64,000 bases of DNA from Cerina litoralis (GCA_022008415.1 JAIRBC010000027.1:1-64000); one strand, 5' to 3'; shown: positions 29,193-37,916, counted from the first letter of the stretch. Notes: generated by a model from the letters alone, not told the origin. Translations and numbers: made by a program.

Positions 29193-31466
29193 ATGAAAAC
29201 TTATTTTCCCTTATTAATAGCCATTTTCCTAGCGGTTAGTTGCGGCTCAAAAACACAACACGACTTTAGTACAGATTATTTAGGACTAAAAATAAACAAT
29301 AAAGGCTTTGTAACGAGCATTGAGGATATTACAAAACCACAACCCCGTCAATTAAGCCCGTTGGACAAGACTTCACCATTATTGACATTATACAATAGTA
29401 AGCTAGATACTTTATATGAGCCTATTAAATATGCATATAACCAAAACGAAAGCACTATAGAATTGTCTTTTCCAAATAATTCTGTAGCAGAAATAAGAAT
29501 AACTCCTGAAAACAAGTATTTAAAATTGAAACTATTGTCCCTAACCAATCGGGAAGATATTGAAGGCGTGCAATGGGGGCCAATCCACACCAATATCACC
29601 AATCTTTTTGGTGAAATTATCGGGGTAGCCCGTGATACCAGTGAAGCAATCAATTATGCCATCGGGATGCTTGCACTCAACGATAATACGTTGGGTGGCA
29701 CTTCTAGGACCATTGCGGATGCCGCACCATTTCAATATATCATCCATTCCCCGGATACCGTTCAATATCCATTGCCGGACGACCTTCACGAAGGACAGGT
29801 TTTTACACTAGGGGGAAATGGAATAAGTGATGTAGCCTTTTACGCCCATAAAGAACCGTATTATAGGATTATGTACGGTAACGCCGCAGAAGTTGATGCT
29901 AAAGGAAGAATATCCATCACCTATAATTCAAGGGATAGAACAAAAAAGAGGGAAGTGTATTTTTCACTTATACCCAATATGGCAGCGAATACTCCCAACC
30001 ACATAGAGGTTCAACCGTTGCCGGGAGTAGATTACATCGGGTCATCCGTTGCATTATGGGGCAGTCCGGATAGTACTGCCTTAATGGATGTTGTTAAGGA
30101 AATTGTATTATCGGAGGGCCTTCCCTATCCCACTATAGGAGGAAAATGGGTGAAAGACCCCTCATCTTTCGTTCCTGATGCCATTACTAGTGGAGGATTG
30201 TATGATAGTATAATATCCTACACCTCCCAGTTGGGTTTTAAGGCTATCAGTCTATACGATAAAGGCTTTTTAAGACCCGATCGTAAGAATGAAGCTTATA
30301 TAGATGGCAAAGAATTTGAGAAAAAGCCGATAAAATTAACCTCAGGTAACAAATCGCACAAAGAGTTTGCCGAGATGGCTGGAAAACACGGTATTACTAT
30401 AGGACGGACCACCATAACCAATTCTTTAGCTCCCGGAACAAAAGATGCCAGTCCCACTCCTAGCGATAGTCTGTGTTATCAACAAAAACGTTTGTTGGTG
30501 AAAGGTATAAGTCCGACTGACACTATTATTTTAGTGGACGATCCTAAATATATGGACGAGATTGCCAGTTGGGAAGGGCATGCCAAAAATTTGAATATGG
30601 TAAAAATAGGTAAGGAACTGATTCATTATTTAGGTATTTCCGATGAGGAACCGTACCGACTTTTAAACGTGGAACGAGGCTACTGGGGATCCAAACCAAC
30701 AGACCACAAGACTAACGATACCATATACAAACTACAAGTAACCATCAACTATGGCTATGATGGATTGATACCCAATATGGATCTTCAGGACAAAATTGCA
30801 GAATACTATGCAGATGTAAGTTATATTAACGGTTTGGGCTATTACGATTTTGATGGACAGGAGTTTTTGTTCAACAACGGTCATGGTTATTATTCGGCCA
30901 AGCGTTTTTTTCGAAAAATGTTTGAAAGGGCAAGGTCATATGGCATTCCTTCGATCCGTTTTACAGGGGCCACTTTATCGGAAGGATCATGGCATTACCA
31001 AAGTATATGGAACGTTGGTGGAGGCAAAAATCTTTATGATATTGATACGAGGGAATGGGGCAGTACTACCAGCCAGGGCAAAGACCTAAGGGACGTAACC
31101 TACGCCAACTATTTTCCAGTGGGCATGGGAGGAAATTTTCCTATCAATGCCAATTCGACCGTGGAGCAATATGAACATATTCAGGCTATTTCAGTCGGGG
31201 TCGGTACAACTTATAGTCTGTATTTGAATCAGAAGGATGTGGAAAGTTGCCCTCAAAAATATGAAATATTCAAAGTGATACGAACTTGGGAAAATGCTAG
31301 AGCCGCCAATGCATTTCCACGTGATGTCAAAAAACTTCTTGCAAAGCCAGAAAGGAATTGGCAACTGCAACAGGTTAACAATAATAATTGGAAACTGTAT
31401 CCCGTGATCAATAAAGCAAGAGGACCTGCCATTGACTTAAAAAGAGATACCAATGGAGGGTATTGA
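29193..31466 (+). CDS. Lipoprotein with probable (beta/alpha)8 glycosidase fold, C-terminus altered by insertion
   Basis: The 757-residue lipoprotein (lipobox AVSC, Cys17) has an N-terminal beta-sandwich-like region of about 270 residues and a central region resembling a TIM-barrel hydrolase (residues about 300-700, with NYGYDGLIPNMDLQDKI and YYDFDGQEFL carrying Asp552 and Asp554). I do not recognise a named family; a glycosidase role is inferred from fold cues and from the GH2 gene 18 bp upstream. Its stop codon TGA is the first triplet of a terminal-inverted-repeat element inserted at 31464. Beyond the element, the same frame continues as protein-like sequence for over 30 codons, so the present protein is probably shorter than the original by about 140 residues. 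Confidence 0.7.
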   Translation: MKTYFPLLIAIFLAVSCGSKTQHDFSTDYLGLKINNKGFVTSIEDITKPQPRQLSPLDKTSPLLTLYNSKLDTLYEPIKYAYNQNESTIELSFPNNSVAEIRITPENKYLKLKLLSLTNREDIEGVQWGPIHTNITNLFGEIIGVARDTSEAINYAIGMLALNDNTLGGTSRTIADAAPFQYIIHSPDTVQYPLPDDLHEGQVFTLGGNGISDVAFYAHKEPYYRIMYGNAAEVDAKGRISITYNSRDRTKKREVYFSLIPNMAANTPNHIEVQPLPGVDYIGSSVALWGSPDSTALMDVVKEIVLSEGLPYPTIGGKWVKDPSSFVPDAITSGGLYDSIISYTSQLGFKAISLYDKGFLRPDRKNEAYIDGKEFEKKPIKLTSGNKSHKEFAEMAGKHGITIGRTTITNSLAPGTKDASPTPSDSLCYQQKRLLVKGISPTDTIILVDDPKYMDEIASWEGHAKNLNMVKIGKELIHYLGISDEEPYRLLNVERGYWGSKPTDHKTNDTIYKLQVTINYGYDGLIPNMDLQDKIAEYYADVSYINGLGYYDFDGQEFLFNNGHGYYSAKRFFRKMFERARSYGIPSIRFTGATLSEGSWHYQSIWNVGGGKNLYDIDTREWGSTTSQGKDLRDVTYANYFPVGMGGNFPINANSTVEQYEHIQAISVGVGTTYSLYLNQKDVESCPQKYEIFKVIRTWENARAANAFPRDVKKLLAKPERNWQLQQVNNNNWKLYPVINKARGPAIDLKRDTNGGY

Positions 31467-31644
31467 AGTGATTTAAACTTTTTGCTTACAAGCAAAAATT
31501 AGATATTTTTTATCAATTGAAGGCTTTTTTGAGTTGCATAGCAGCGCTACGGAACAATAAAAGGTGAAAAATGGGTGTAACAGAGGAATTCCTGCCTGCC
31601 GACGAGGCAGGTTTTAGCGAATGGTAAAAGTTTAAATCACTTCA
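31464..31644. mobile_element. 181-bp MITE-like element with 19-bp perfect terminal inverted repeats
   Basis: TGAAGTGATTTAAACTTTT at 31464-31482 is matched exactly in inverse orientation at 31626-31644. The interior is AT-rich, has no coding capacity and contains an internal hairpin (CCTGCC...GGCAGG near 31591-31611). These are marks of a non-autonomous miniature inverted-repeat transposable element. A TA duplication at the borders is possible but not certain (GTAT on the left, TAGT on the right). No matching transposase lies in the window. Confidence 0.65.
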
Positions 31645-32075
31645 TAGTAAAAAGGTGTCCATAAGGCCAAATAACCGTTTGAATGATCGCGAATACAACA
31701 CCAGAGATCAACTGGAGTTTTATGTCCAACCAAACTATTATATCGATGAGAGTCTATGTTGAGCTTGGAACTGATAAAATATAAAATTACCCAACGTGAT
31801 TAAAATCCCAATCTGGATCAGTTTGGCTTTCGCAGATAGTAAAAATGATTGTTTTGCTCAATCTGAAGATAAGATTAGATGGTTGAACGACAAAACAAAC
31901 TCAAAGCCCTTTAAGTCGTACCGTATTTATAAATTTGCCAAAAGTACCTTGTAAGCATGAAGGAACCCAAATAATTAAAATCGATAAAAAAGGAACTATT
32001 GTTTCTTTAAACCACTTCACTAATAATGTGGTTAATTCTAAAATTCTGAGAGCTGGAACCTTTAATTATTCCTGA
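31645..32075 (+). pseudogene. Frameshifted 3' remnant of the upstream lipoprotein gene
   Basis: Deleting the inserted element joins the upstream frame to SKKVSIRPNNRLNDREYNTR and DQLEFYVQPNYYIDES in phase. After that the frame has stops but resumes as IKIPIWISLAFADSKNDCFA and KIRWLNDKTNSKPFKSYRIY. A one-base shift then leads into KVPCKHEGTQIIKIDKKGTI and a final stretch ending GTFNYS before TGA at 32073-32075. So about 143 codons of protein-like sequence persist with at least three frame errors. I read it as the original C-terminus of the 757-residue gene product, now not translated. Alternatively it is a separate small gene that decayed. Confidence 0.55.
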
Positions 32076-32126
32076 TCTAACCTTATAAAGATAGCGACCC
32101 ATAATTGCAAATGAAAAAAGACCAGT

Positions 32127-33704
32127 ATGAATATTATTGATAACCTTACCCGTCTAGATTTTGCTGTTATAATATTATATATCATTATTTTATTGGGTAT
32201 AGGTTTTTGGGCAAGTAAAAAATCAAATCAAAATGGAGGCGATTTATTTTTAGGCGGCCGGCAATTAAAATGGTACAACATAGGAATGTCGATTTGGGGA
32301 ACCAATGTAGGCCCTTCCATGTTAATAGCCACTACAAGTTTGGCCTACTCTACGGGGCTAGTGGGCGGTAATTTCTCCTGGTTGGCATTTCCAATTCTTT
32401 TAATGCTTTCAAGAGTGTTCATTCCACGTTATTTACAAGCGCAAATACACACAACGCCCGAATATTTAAGTTTTCGATTTAATGAAACTACTCGGGATAT
32501 TGTGGCTGTTTATGCTTTGGTTTCTATCTTGGTTCTTTGGTTAGGGGGAACTTTATATGCCGGAGGGATTATTATAAGCCAAATGTTAGGTTGGCCTCTA
32601 TGGGTTTCGGTTACTTCTCTAATGACCATTGCCATGAGTTTTACCATAACGGGAGGTTTAACTGCAGTGGTCTATACCGACACGTTTCAAATGATTTTAT
32701 TAATTGCAAGCTCTTTGTTTTTATTAATATTAGGTGTCAATGCCGTTGGCGGAGTACAAATACTTTGGGAATCCACACCAGCAAATTATTGGAAATTACT
32801 GTTACCGGCATCAGATGAAGTTTATCCCTGGTATGCCTTAATTTTGGGATATCCAGTTTTAGGGATATGGTTTTGGTGTACCGATCAAACCATCGTACAA
32901 AGAGCTTTAGGAGCAAGAAGCGTTTACCATGCGCAAAAAGGAATATTGCTTACTGCTGGACTAAAGATTTTAGATACATTTATATTTGTCATCCCGGGAA
33001 TTATATGCTTTTTGTTATTCCCAAACTTAAAAAATTCTGATGAGGCCTTTCTTACCCTTTCTGTTGCGGTATTACCGTCCGGATTATTTGGACTAACCAT
33101 TTCAGTAATTCTCGCGGCATTGATTAGTACGGTTGATTCAGGATTGAATTCCTTAAGTACTGTATTTACTTTAGATGTCTACAAGAAAAAGATTAATCCG
33201 ACAATTTCTAAATCTAAGGAACGACGATTGGGACAATGGGTTACTTTAATTGGTGGTTTATCAGCAATAATTCTATCCATTTTATTAGATGACGTAGATA
33301 AAGATTTATTTGGATTGTTACAATCGATCATTGGTTATTTGGCACCGCCAATGTCTGCTGTATTTTTAATAGGTGCCTTATGGAGAAAAGCGAACTCCAA
33401 GGCAGCTAACCTAACCCTCATCGTCGGCTTTGTTTTGTGCATAGGTGTTGCCGTCGCAGATTTAGGCGGATTTCCACATAAAGGTTTTTTTCCGCCATAC
33501 TTGCTAATGTCCTTTTATCTATTTGCCTTTCTGTCTGCTTTTATGATCATCGTTTCATTGATGACTGGAAAGGACACGGAAGAAGGCAAATTCATTTCAC
33601 TCAAAAAGATATATGAACAATTACAATTATCACCAACCTATTTATGGAGAATATGGTTATTTATAACAATAATAATGGTGAGTTTATATGTTTTTTTCAA
33701 TTAA
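32127..33704 (+). CDS. Sodium:solute symporter (SSS family), sugar-type
   Basis: The 525-residue inner-membrane protein has about 13-14 hydrophobic segments and the family's typical N-terminus (GIGFWASKKSNQNGGDLFLG, RQLKWYNIGMSIWGTNVGPS). It couples solute uptake to sodium, and SGLT-like members of this type move sugars. It probably carries the monosaccharide released by the glycosidases into the cytoplasm for the reductase and enolase-superfamily genes that follow. Its stop lies 7-10 bp before the next start, so the four genes 32.1-36.2 kb form an operon. Confidence 0.92.
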   Translation: MNIIDNLTRLDFAVIILYIIILLGIGFWASKKSNQNGGDLFLGGRQLKWYNIGMSIWGTNVGPSMLIATTSLAYSTGLVGGNFSWLAFPILLMLSRVFIPRYLQAQIHTTPEYLSFRFNETTRDIVAVYALVSILVLWLGGTLYAGGIIISQMLGWPLWVSVTSLMTIAMSFTITGGLTAVVYTDTFQMILLIASSLFLLILGVNAVGGVQILWESTPANYWKLLLPASDEVYPWYALILGYPVLGIWFWCTDQTIVQRALGARSVYHAQKGILLTAGLKILDTFIFVIPGIICFLLFPNLKNSDEAFLTLSVAVLPSGLFGLTISVILAALISTVDSGLNSLSTVFTLDVYKKKINPTISKSKERRLGQWVTLIGGLSAIILSILLDDVDKDLFGLLQSIIGYLAPPMSAVFLIGALWRKANSKAANLTLIVGFVLCIGVAVADLGGFPHKGFFPPYLLMSFYLFAFLSAFMIIVSLMTGKDTEEGKFISLKKIYEQLQLSPTYLWRIWLFITIIMVSLYVFFN

Positions 33705-33711
33705 AAATGCA

Positions 33712-34137
33712 ATGATGAATAAAATTATTCAACTAACTACAATTTGTTTGGGGTTGCTCGTTTTAAACGCATGCAAACAAAAAGAAGAACAACCTGATGA
33801 GTATGTATTTGCCGTCCAATTGGTAAATGATCCTATAAAAATTCAGGAATATTTGAATTACCATAAAAAGGTCTGGCCGGAGGTAGAAGCGGGTTTTAAA
33901 AAAGCTGGTTATGAAAACATTCGTATGTACCATTTTAAAAACTATGTTGCAATGATTGTACAAGTTCCTAAAGGAGCAGATCTTTCGAAAATGGGAAAAA
34001 CAAAAGAATTGAATACTGCAAGAGTTAAAGAGTGGAATACACTCATGGCTACTTATCAAAAAGGACTGCCTGGCACCAATTCAGAAACAACTTGGGTTGC
34101 TATGGACAAAATGTATGAATTCCAAAAAAAAGAATAA
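33712..34137 (+). CDS. L-rhamnose mutarotase-like (RhaM/DUF718) lipoprotein
   Basis: The mature part (about residues 25-135) matches the RhaM family, a ferredoxin-like fold that interconverts sugar anomers. YHKKVWPEVEAGFKKAGYEN and the following MYHFKNYVAMIV carry the usual His and Trp-Pro positions. It is unusual in having a lipoprotein signal (lipobox GLLVLNAC), which would place it in the periplasm or outer membrane. An open frame reaches back to 33688, overlapping the symporter, but ATGs at 33712 and 33715 fit the signal peptide. The family handles L-rhamnose or L-fucose-like sugars, hinting at a 6-deoxy sugar. Confidence 0.85.
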   Translation: MMNKIIQLTTICLGLLVLNACKQKEEQPDEYVFAVQLVNDPIKIQEYLNYHKKVWPEVEAGFKKAGYENIRMYHFKNYVAMIVQVPKGADLSKMGKTKELNTARVKEWNTLMATYQKGLPGTNSETTWVAMDKMYEFQKKE

Positions 34138-34146
34138 ATATCCTAA

Positions 34147-35043
34147 ATGAATGCAAAGGTAATAGGGATGAATCGAGTTACGCTTGGAACTGCTGGACTG
34201 GGTGGAACTTGGCGTGCTGTAGATTTACAACAATCCGTAGATACAATACTTTACGCCCTTGATCAGGGAATTACACATTTTGATATGGCTCCTGCCTATA
34301 TGGATGCAGAATTAGTTGTTGGAAGGGCCTTAAAGCAATGGAAAGGTGAGAATTTGTTTTTAAGCACAAAAATAGGCAAACGAAGGGGGCGGGCAGACCA
34401 AAAAGGTCTCAATGATTATAAAATTGACAGTATTAAGTCTAGTCTGAACACAAGCCTGGAGCGATTGGAAAGAGATTACGTAGATCTACTGTTTCTACAT
34501 GAGCCGGATCAAATTCCTAGAGAGTTAATACATTCTGTAATAGATACCTTACTCTCCTTTAAAAAGCAGGGTCGGGTAAAAAAACTAGGTTTAGGAGGCA
34601 AACCTTCAAAATTGTTAACTCCATTTATTGAGCAAGGTAACTTTGATGTAGTTATGGATTTCAATGGATATAATTTGGTGGAGCACCAAGCATTGAAAGC
34701 CGACTTTCCCTTTTATAAAAAACATAATTTAGAAATATATGAGGGAAGCCCTTTAATGATGGGACTATTAGGAAGGCGCTTAGAGACCTATACAAAACAC
34801 CCACCTTCATGGTTGCCGCTAAAAACAATACGGCAAGCTAGCAATTTGCAAGAACTGGCATCAGAATATGACATGATGTTAGCCACTATGGCCCATCGGT
34901 ATCTTTTGTATAGTAATAATATTGATAGAATGGTAATTGGGCCAGCCGTTTTCTCGCAAATGGAAGCAACTTTAAACGATATTAAAGAGGGTCCACTTGA
35001 AAAAGGCCTATTAGAAAAGATACATAAAATAGTAAACACATAA
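34147..35043 (+). CDS. Aldo/keto reductase, candidate aldose dehydrogenase
   Basis: The 298-residue protein belongs to the aldo/keto reductase superfamily. The catalytic tetrad is visible: Asp46 (FDMAPA), Tyr51, Lys75 (STKIG) and His118 (FLHEP). Related enzymes (L-fucose or D-threo-aldose 1-dehydrogenase, galactose dehydrogenase) oxidise aldoses to lactones with NAD(P)+. Its place between a mutarotase and an enolase-superfamily gene (3-bp gap to the latter) supports this oxidative role over a general reductase. No signal peptide; cytoplasmic. Confidence 0.88.
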   Translation: MNAKVIGMNRVTLGTAGLGGTWRAVDLQQSVDTILYALDQGITHFDMAPAYMDAELVVGRALKQWKGENLFLSTKIGKRRGRADQKGLNDYKIDSIKSSLNTSLERLERDYVDLLFLHEPDQIPRELIHSVIDTLLSFKKQGRVKKLGLGGKPSKLLTPFIEQGNFDVVMDFNGYNLVEHQALKADFPFYKKHNLEIYEGSPLMMGLLGRRLETYTKHPPSWLPLKTIRQASNLQELASEYDMMLATMAHRYLLYSNNIDRMVIGPAVFSQMEATLNDIKEGPLEKGLLEKIHKIVNT

Positions 35044-35046
35044 TAC

Positions 35047-36204
35047 ATGAATACGAATACTATCCTAGACGAACGCTTTTCAATAAGAGAGATCCATTGT
35101 AGGATTTTAGAACCTGTTGTATTGCCAAAACCATTTTACGATGCAACCATGGGCCCCTTTAGTTCCTATCAAACTTCGATACTTACCTTAGTTGATGACA
35201 GTGGGTTTGAGGGAGAAATTGAGTATCCATTATCCTGTATCCCTTTGTTAAAGCAGTATTTTGCTCCTGTATTATTAGAATCTAAGAACACCTTATATTC
35301 TGACCTATATAAAACGATGTTTTGGAGAATACGAAATGAAGGATTTAGAGGTGAGGCAGCAAGGGCCTTAGGATATTTAGATCGTATATTTTATGATATT
35401 GCTTCCCGAAAAGCTTCCATGCCACTGCATCAATATTTAGGAGCTACAAGAAATTGGGCAAAATTATATGCATCAGGAGGAAGTACAGCATTAACAGAAA
35501 GTGAACTTGTTGAAGAATGTTTAGAATTTAAAGAAGAAGGATATACTGTTATTAAAATTAAGGCCGGAGGTGATTTTGGAACACATCTTAATGAAGATGT
35601 AAAGAGAATTGAAAAAGTAAGAACCGCCTTGGGCGATGATATTCGCCTAGCAGTAGATTTAAACCAAGCTTTATCCGTTTCACAAACCTTGGATTTTATC
35701 TTATGTATAGAAGATTATAATATTGACTGGTTAGAGGAGCCTATTCATTCCGCTGATATCCAAGGGATGCAAGCATTAACTTCAAAGACAACAATGTGTA
35801 TATCTTTTGGTGAATCTGAAAGAACACACCACGCTTTTCATCAAATGTTAGAAGCGGGGATTAAGCATTTTCAACCTGTTGCAAATAATATGATCTCAAT
35901 TGATGAATTTAATAAGGTTTGTGATCTGGCAACTAAGCATAATCTAATGCTTAGTTGCGGAGCTTTTCCTAATGTAAATGCACAATTAATTGCCACACAA
36001 AAAGAAGATGCCATGTGCGAATATCTTATTCCATACCTCAAGCCTTTGGAGACCTATTTTATAATTCAACCGGCCATTGTAAATGGTATAATCATTTTAC
36101 CGGAGATTGATGGGATATCCGTGAGATTCGATTGGAAAAAACTCCTGAAGGAAAATTTAATAAATAACACTATGAATTTCAAAGCCCAAACAAAAATATA
36201 TTGA
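35047..36204 (+). CDS. Enolase superfamily protein with atypical active site
   Basis: The 385-residue protein is a mandelate racemase/muconate-lactonizing family member. The KxK motif (Lys170, Lys172 in VIKIKAGG) and metal ligands Asp204 (AVDLNQ), Glu231 (WLEEPI) and Glu256 (FGESE) are present. However, the segment that normally gives the Asp of the His-Asp dyad reads PVANNMIS, and the one that normally gives the His reads LSCGAFPNVN, so neither the dyad nor the second Lys of the muconate-lactonizing subgroup is apparent. It may still dehydrate a sugar acid using Lys172 alone, or act as an epimerase-like variant. Last gene of the symporter operon. Confidence 0.85.
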   Translation: MNTNTILDERFSIREIHCRILEPVVLPKPFYDATMGPFSSYQTSILTLVDDSGFEGEIEYPLSCIPLLKQYFAPVLLESKNTLYSDLYKTMFWRIRNEGFRGEAARALGYLDRIFYDIASRKASMPLHQYLGATRNWAKLYASGGSTALTESELVEECLEFKEEGYTVIKIKAGGDFGTHLNEDVKRIEKVRTALGDDIRLAVDLNQALSVSQTLDFILCIEDYNIDWLEEPIHSADIQGMQALTSKTTMCISFGESERTHHAFHQMLEAGIKHFQPVANNMISIDEFNKVCDLATKHNLMLSCGAFPNVNAQLIATQKEDAMCEYLIPYLKPLETYFIIQPAIVNGIIILPEIDGISVRFDWKKLLKENLINNTMNFKAQTKIY

Positions 36205-36292
36205 TTATAAAGGAATACAAAATCAATATCCAAAAAATTCCGCAATTGTCCAAGATCATAGAGAGTGTAATAAAACTCTGACTAAATGATTT

Positions 36293-36466
36293 TTTTATAT
36301 TAACATTCAAACAGCGGTTATTGAGCGTGTTTTTGAACGTGGAAATGAAAGTAATAAGAAAGAATTCACTCGTTTCTACGGTACCGAATAAGTAAGACAG
36401 GTCCTGGAAGAATCAAATGCAAGAAGTCCATATACTGTGCATAAGGCAAATAAAATAGGGGATTAA
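36293..36466 (+). pseudogene. Remnant of DUF6922-type protein (AbiEii partner)
   Basis: A 57-codon frame without a start reads FYINIQTAVIERVFERGNES then NKKEFTRFYGTE, a stop, then VRQVLEESNARSPYTVHKAN. This matches the DUF6922 pattern of a VIERVFERGD-like block, an RRFYG block and a following VKEAL-like helix. The N-terminal third is missing and there is one in-frame stop. In Bacteroidota such proteins are usually encoded directly before AbiEii/AbiGii nucleotidyltransferase toxins. Confidence 0.65.
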
Positions 36467-36468
36467 TA

Positions 36469-36540
36469 ATGTTGCATTACAATACTGTCAAGGACCTTTT
36501 AAAAAGCTCATTGGTTACTTTGATCCTTAAAACAGGGTAA
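36469..36540 (+). pseudogene. N-terminal remnant of AbiEii/AbiGii-type nucleotidyltransferase toxin
   Basis: A 23-codon frame starting with MLHYNTVKDLLKSSLVTLI matches the start of Bacteroidota AbiEii-type toxins, which begin MLHYNTV and continue to an FRLVGGTALSLQ nucleotidyltransferase motif. Here it stops after 23 codons and the motif is absent from the following 300 bp. It starts 2 bp after the antitoxin-like remnant, which is the usual gene order. Confidence 0.6.
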
Positions 36541-36853
36541 AGCCCGTAGATTTTTTAATTTCAGCAGGATGTCTTTTGGCTTTTAATTCTATTCTAGGAT
36601 TGTACTACCCAAATATTGTGTTTTTTAGGGAATGTAACCCACAAAAATAAAGTGTTGTCTCTTAACCGGTTAATAATGAAAACTAGATTACCCGTTGTTT
36701 TCTCCCGAACCTTAAAAAAAAGATTCGAACCCCTGTAGATTTATAGAATTTATGGTATAGGCCCTCCTAAAACGGACAATGAAAAGTAAACTACATAAAA
36801 AAAGCAGTTCCTTGTGAGAACTGCTTTCCTTTTGGGTTAAAAGGATTTGAGGT
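36541..36853. other. Intergenic stretch at the edge of the accessory region
   Basis: Besides a minus-strand terminator at 36795-36825, nothing coding is seen. The stretch is AT-rich and separates the degraded toxin pair from the start of the housekeeping gene block. A T-loop-like GTTCGAATC occurs near 36711 on the minus strand but no tRNA can be folded around it. Confidence 0.4.
36795..36825 (-). terminator. Terminator of the small secreted-protein gene
   Basis: An 8-bp stem (AGCAGTTC/GAACTGCT) with a 7-nt loop is followed on the minus strand by a run of seven to eight T. It lies about 30 bp after the stop at 36854 and is a strong intrinsic terminator. Confidence 0.8.
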
Positions 36854-37225
36854 TTAACTTTTCACCTCGACTTTTTCTACAACCAAAGAATTTACGCCAT
36901 TTTTATTGACCACTTTTCCGCTAATTTCAACGGTTTCGGCAGCGTGTCCTATCGCCTTTTTATAAGCATCGGCGGCGCTGTGGTCTTCCACCAAAAGATA
37001 TACATTTCCGTCTTCACCGAGAATTCCGGCAGGCAGACCTTTATCCAAACAGGCCTGCGCACATTTTTTGTGGCCTTGTCCTTTAGCATCTTTCGCTACA
37101 TAGCAAGACATGTCCAAAACTTCTCCTTTGACTGTTTCACTACTTTGTGCAAAAGCATTGGTAGAGAAAATAAAAAGAAAGGCGGTCAATAATAATCCAA
37201 AAAATTGAGTTTTTGTATGTTTCAT
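36854..37225 (-). CDS. Small secreted conserved protein
   Basis: The 123-residue protein has a clear Sec signal (cleavage after STNAFAQ) and a mature part with spaced cysteines in LDMSCYVAKDAKGQGHKKCA and QACLDKGLPAG, then an OB-like beta-rich tail (VEISGKVVNKNGVNSLVVEK). Similar small exported proteins are widespread in Bacteroidota but I know no defined function. The Cys/His pattern could bind metal or form disulfides. It has its own terminator and is probably a single gene. Confidence 0.75.
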   Translation of the reverse strand: MKHTKTQFFGLLLTAFLFIFSTNAFAQSSETVKGEVLDMSCYVAKDAKGQGHKKCAQACLDKGLPAGILGEDGNVYLLVEDHSAADAYKKAIGHAAETVEISGKVVNKNGVNSLVVEKVEVKS

Positions 37226-37424
37226 GATATTTGATATTTTAAATATTTTACTACTAATTTACGATTAAAGCGGCAGAAATTAATATCCATCTACAGAAAA
37301 TATGAAGTAATCACGGAATTTGTTTCCCATAAATTATAGAAAACTCATTAGTTTGGTTAAATTGTTAGGGTATTATATTGCCTAATTTTTGTGTAAATGC
37401 AACCGTTTTGAACCCAAAAAAATT

Positions 37425-37916
37425 ATGAAGACTTGGTTAAAGATAGTCCTCGCCGTAGTTGTTGTATTGCTAATTCTCCAAATTCCTATATTTAATCCTA
37501 AAAAAAATTATACGGATGCCGATACCGATGTGGACATAACGGATAAGTATGACGTCCCAATGGATATACAAATGGATTTGTATGGTGCATGCTATAATTG
37601 TCATTCCAATTATACCGAGAATTATCCCTGGTATTACAATATACAACCGGTAAGTTGGTGGATGAACCATCATATTATGGAAGGCAAGGAAGAGTTGAAC
37701 TTCTCCGAATTCGCCACTTATCCACCAGATACAGCGGCTGTAAAATTCAAAAAGCTTCACTTGGTCATGAGAGAGCACACCATGCCCCTTAAATCTTACC
37801 TTTGGCTGCACGATGAAGCTAAACTTACCGACAAACAATACCGCCACATTGCCGAATGGGCAAAAAAAAATCAGAACCGGATAGAGGCGGAAATCGATGC
37901 TGCCAAAACCCATTAA
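37425..37916 (+). CDS. Haem-binding domain protein (cytochrome c-like, exported)
   Basis: The protein of about 163 residues has one N-terminal membrane anchor or signal (IVLAVVVVLLILQIPIF). It also has the haem-binding domain seen in many Bacteroidota cytochromes, with YGACYNCHSN and the downstream YPWYYNIQPVSWWMNHHI. The single CxxCH suggests one c-type haem facing the periplasm. The open frame begins at 37389, but the ATG at 37425 gives the correct signal. A respiratory or electron-transfer role is inferred from the domain. Confidence 0.85.
   Translation: MKTWLKIVLAVVVVLLILQIPIFNPKKNYTDADTDVDITDKYDVPMDIQMDLYGACYNCHSNYTENYPWYYNIQPVSWWMNHHIMEGKEELNFSEFATYPPDTAAVKFKKLHLVMREHTMPLKSYLWLHDEAKLTDKQYRHIAEWAKKNQNRIEAEIDAAKTH

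Noticed and set aside
36700..36725. T-loop-like GTTCGAATC on the minus strand suggesting a tRNA
   Set aside because: The flanking arms do not pair into a T-stem and no acceptor, anticodon or CCA end could be found. At best it is a degraded remnant.
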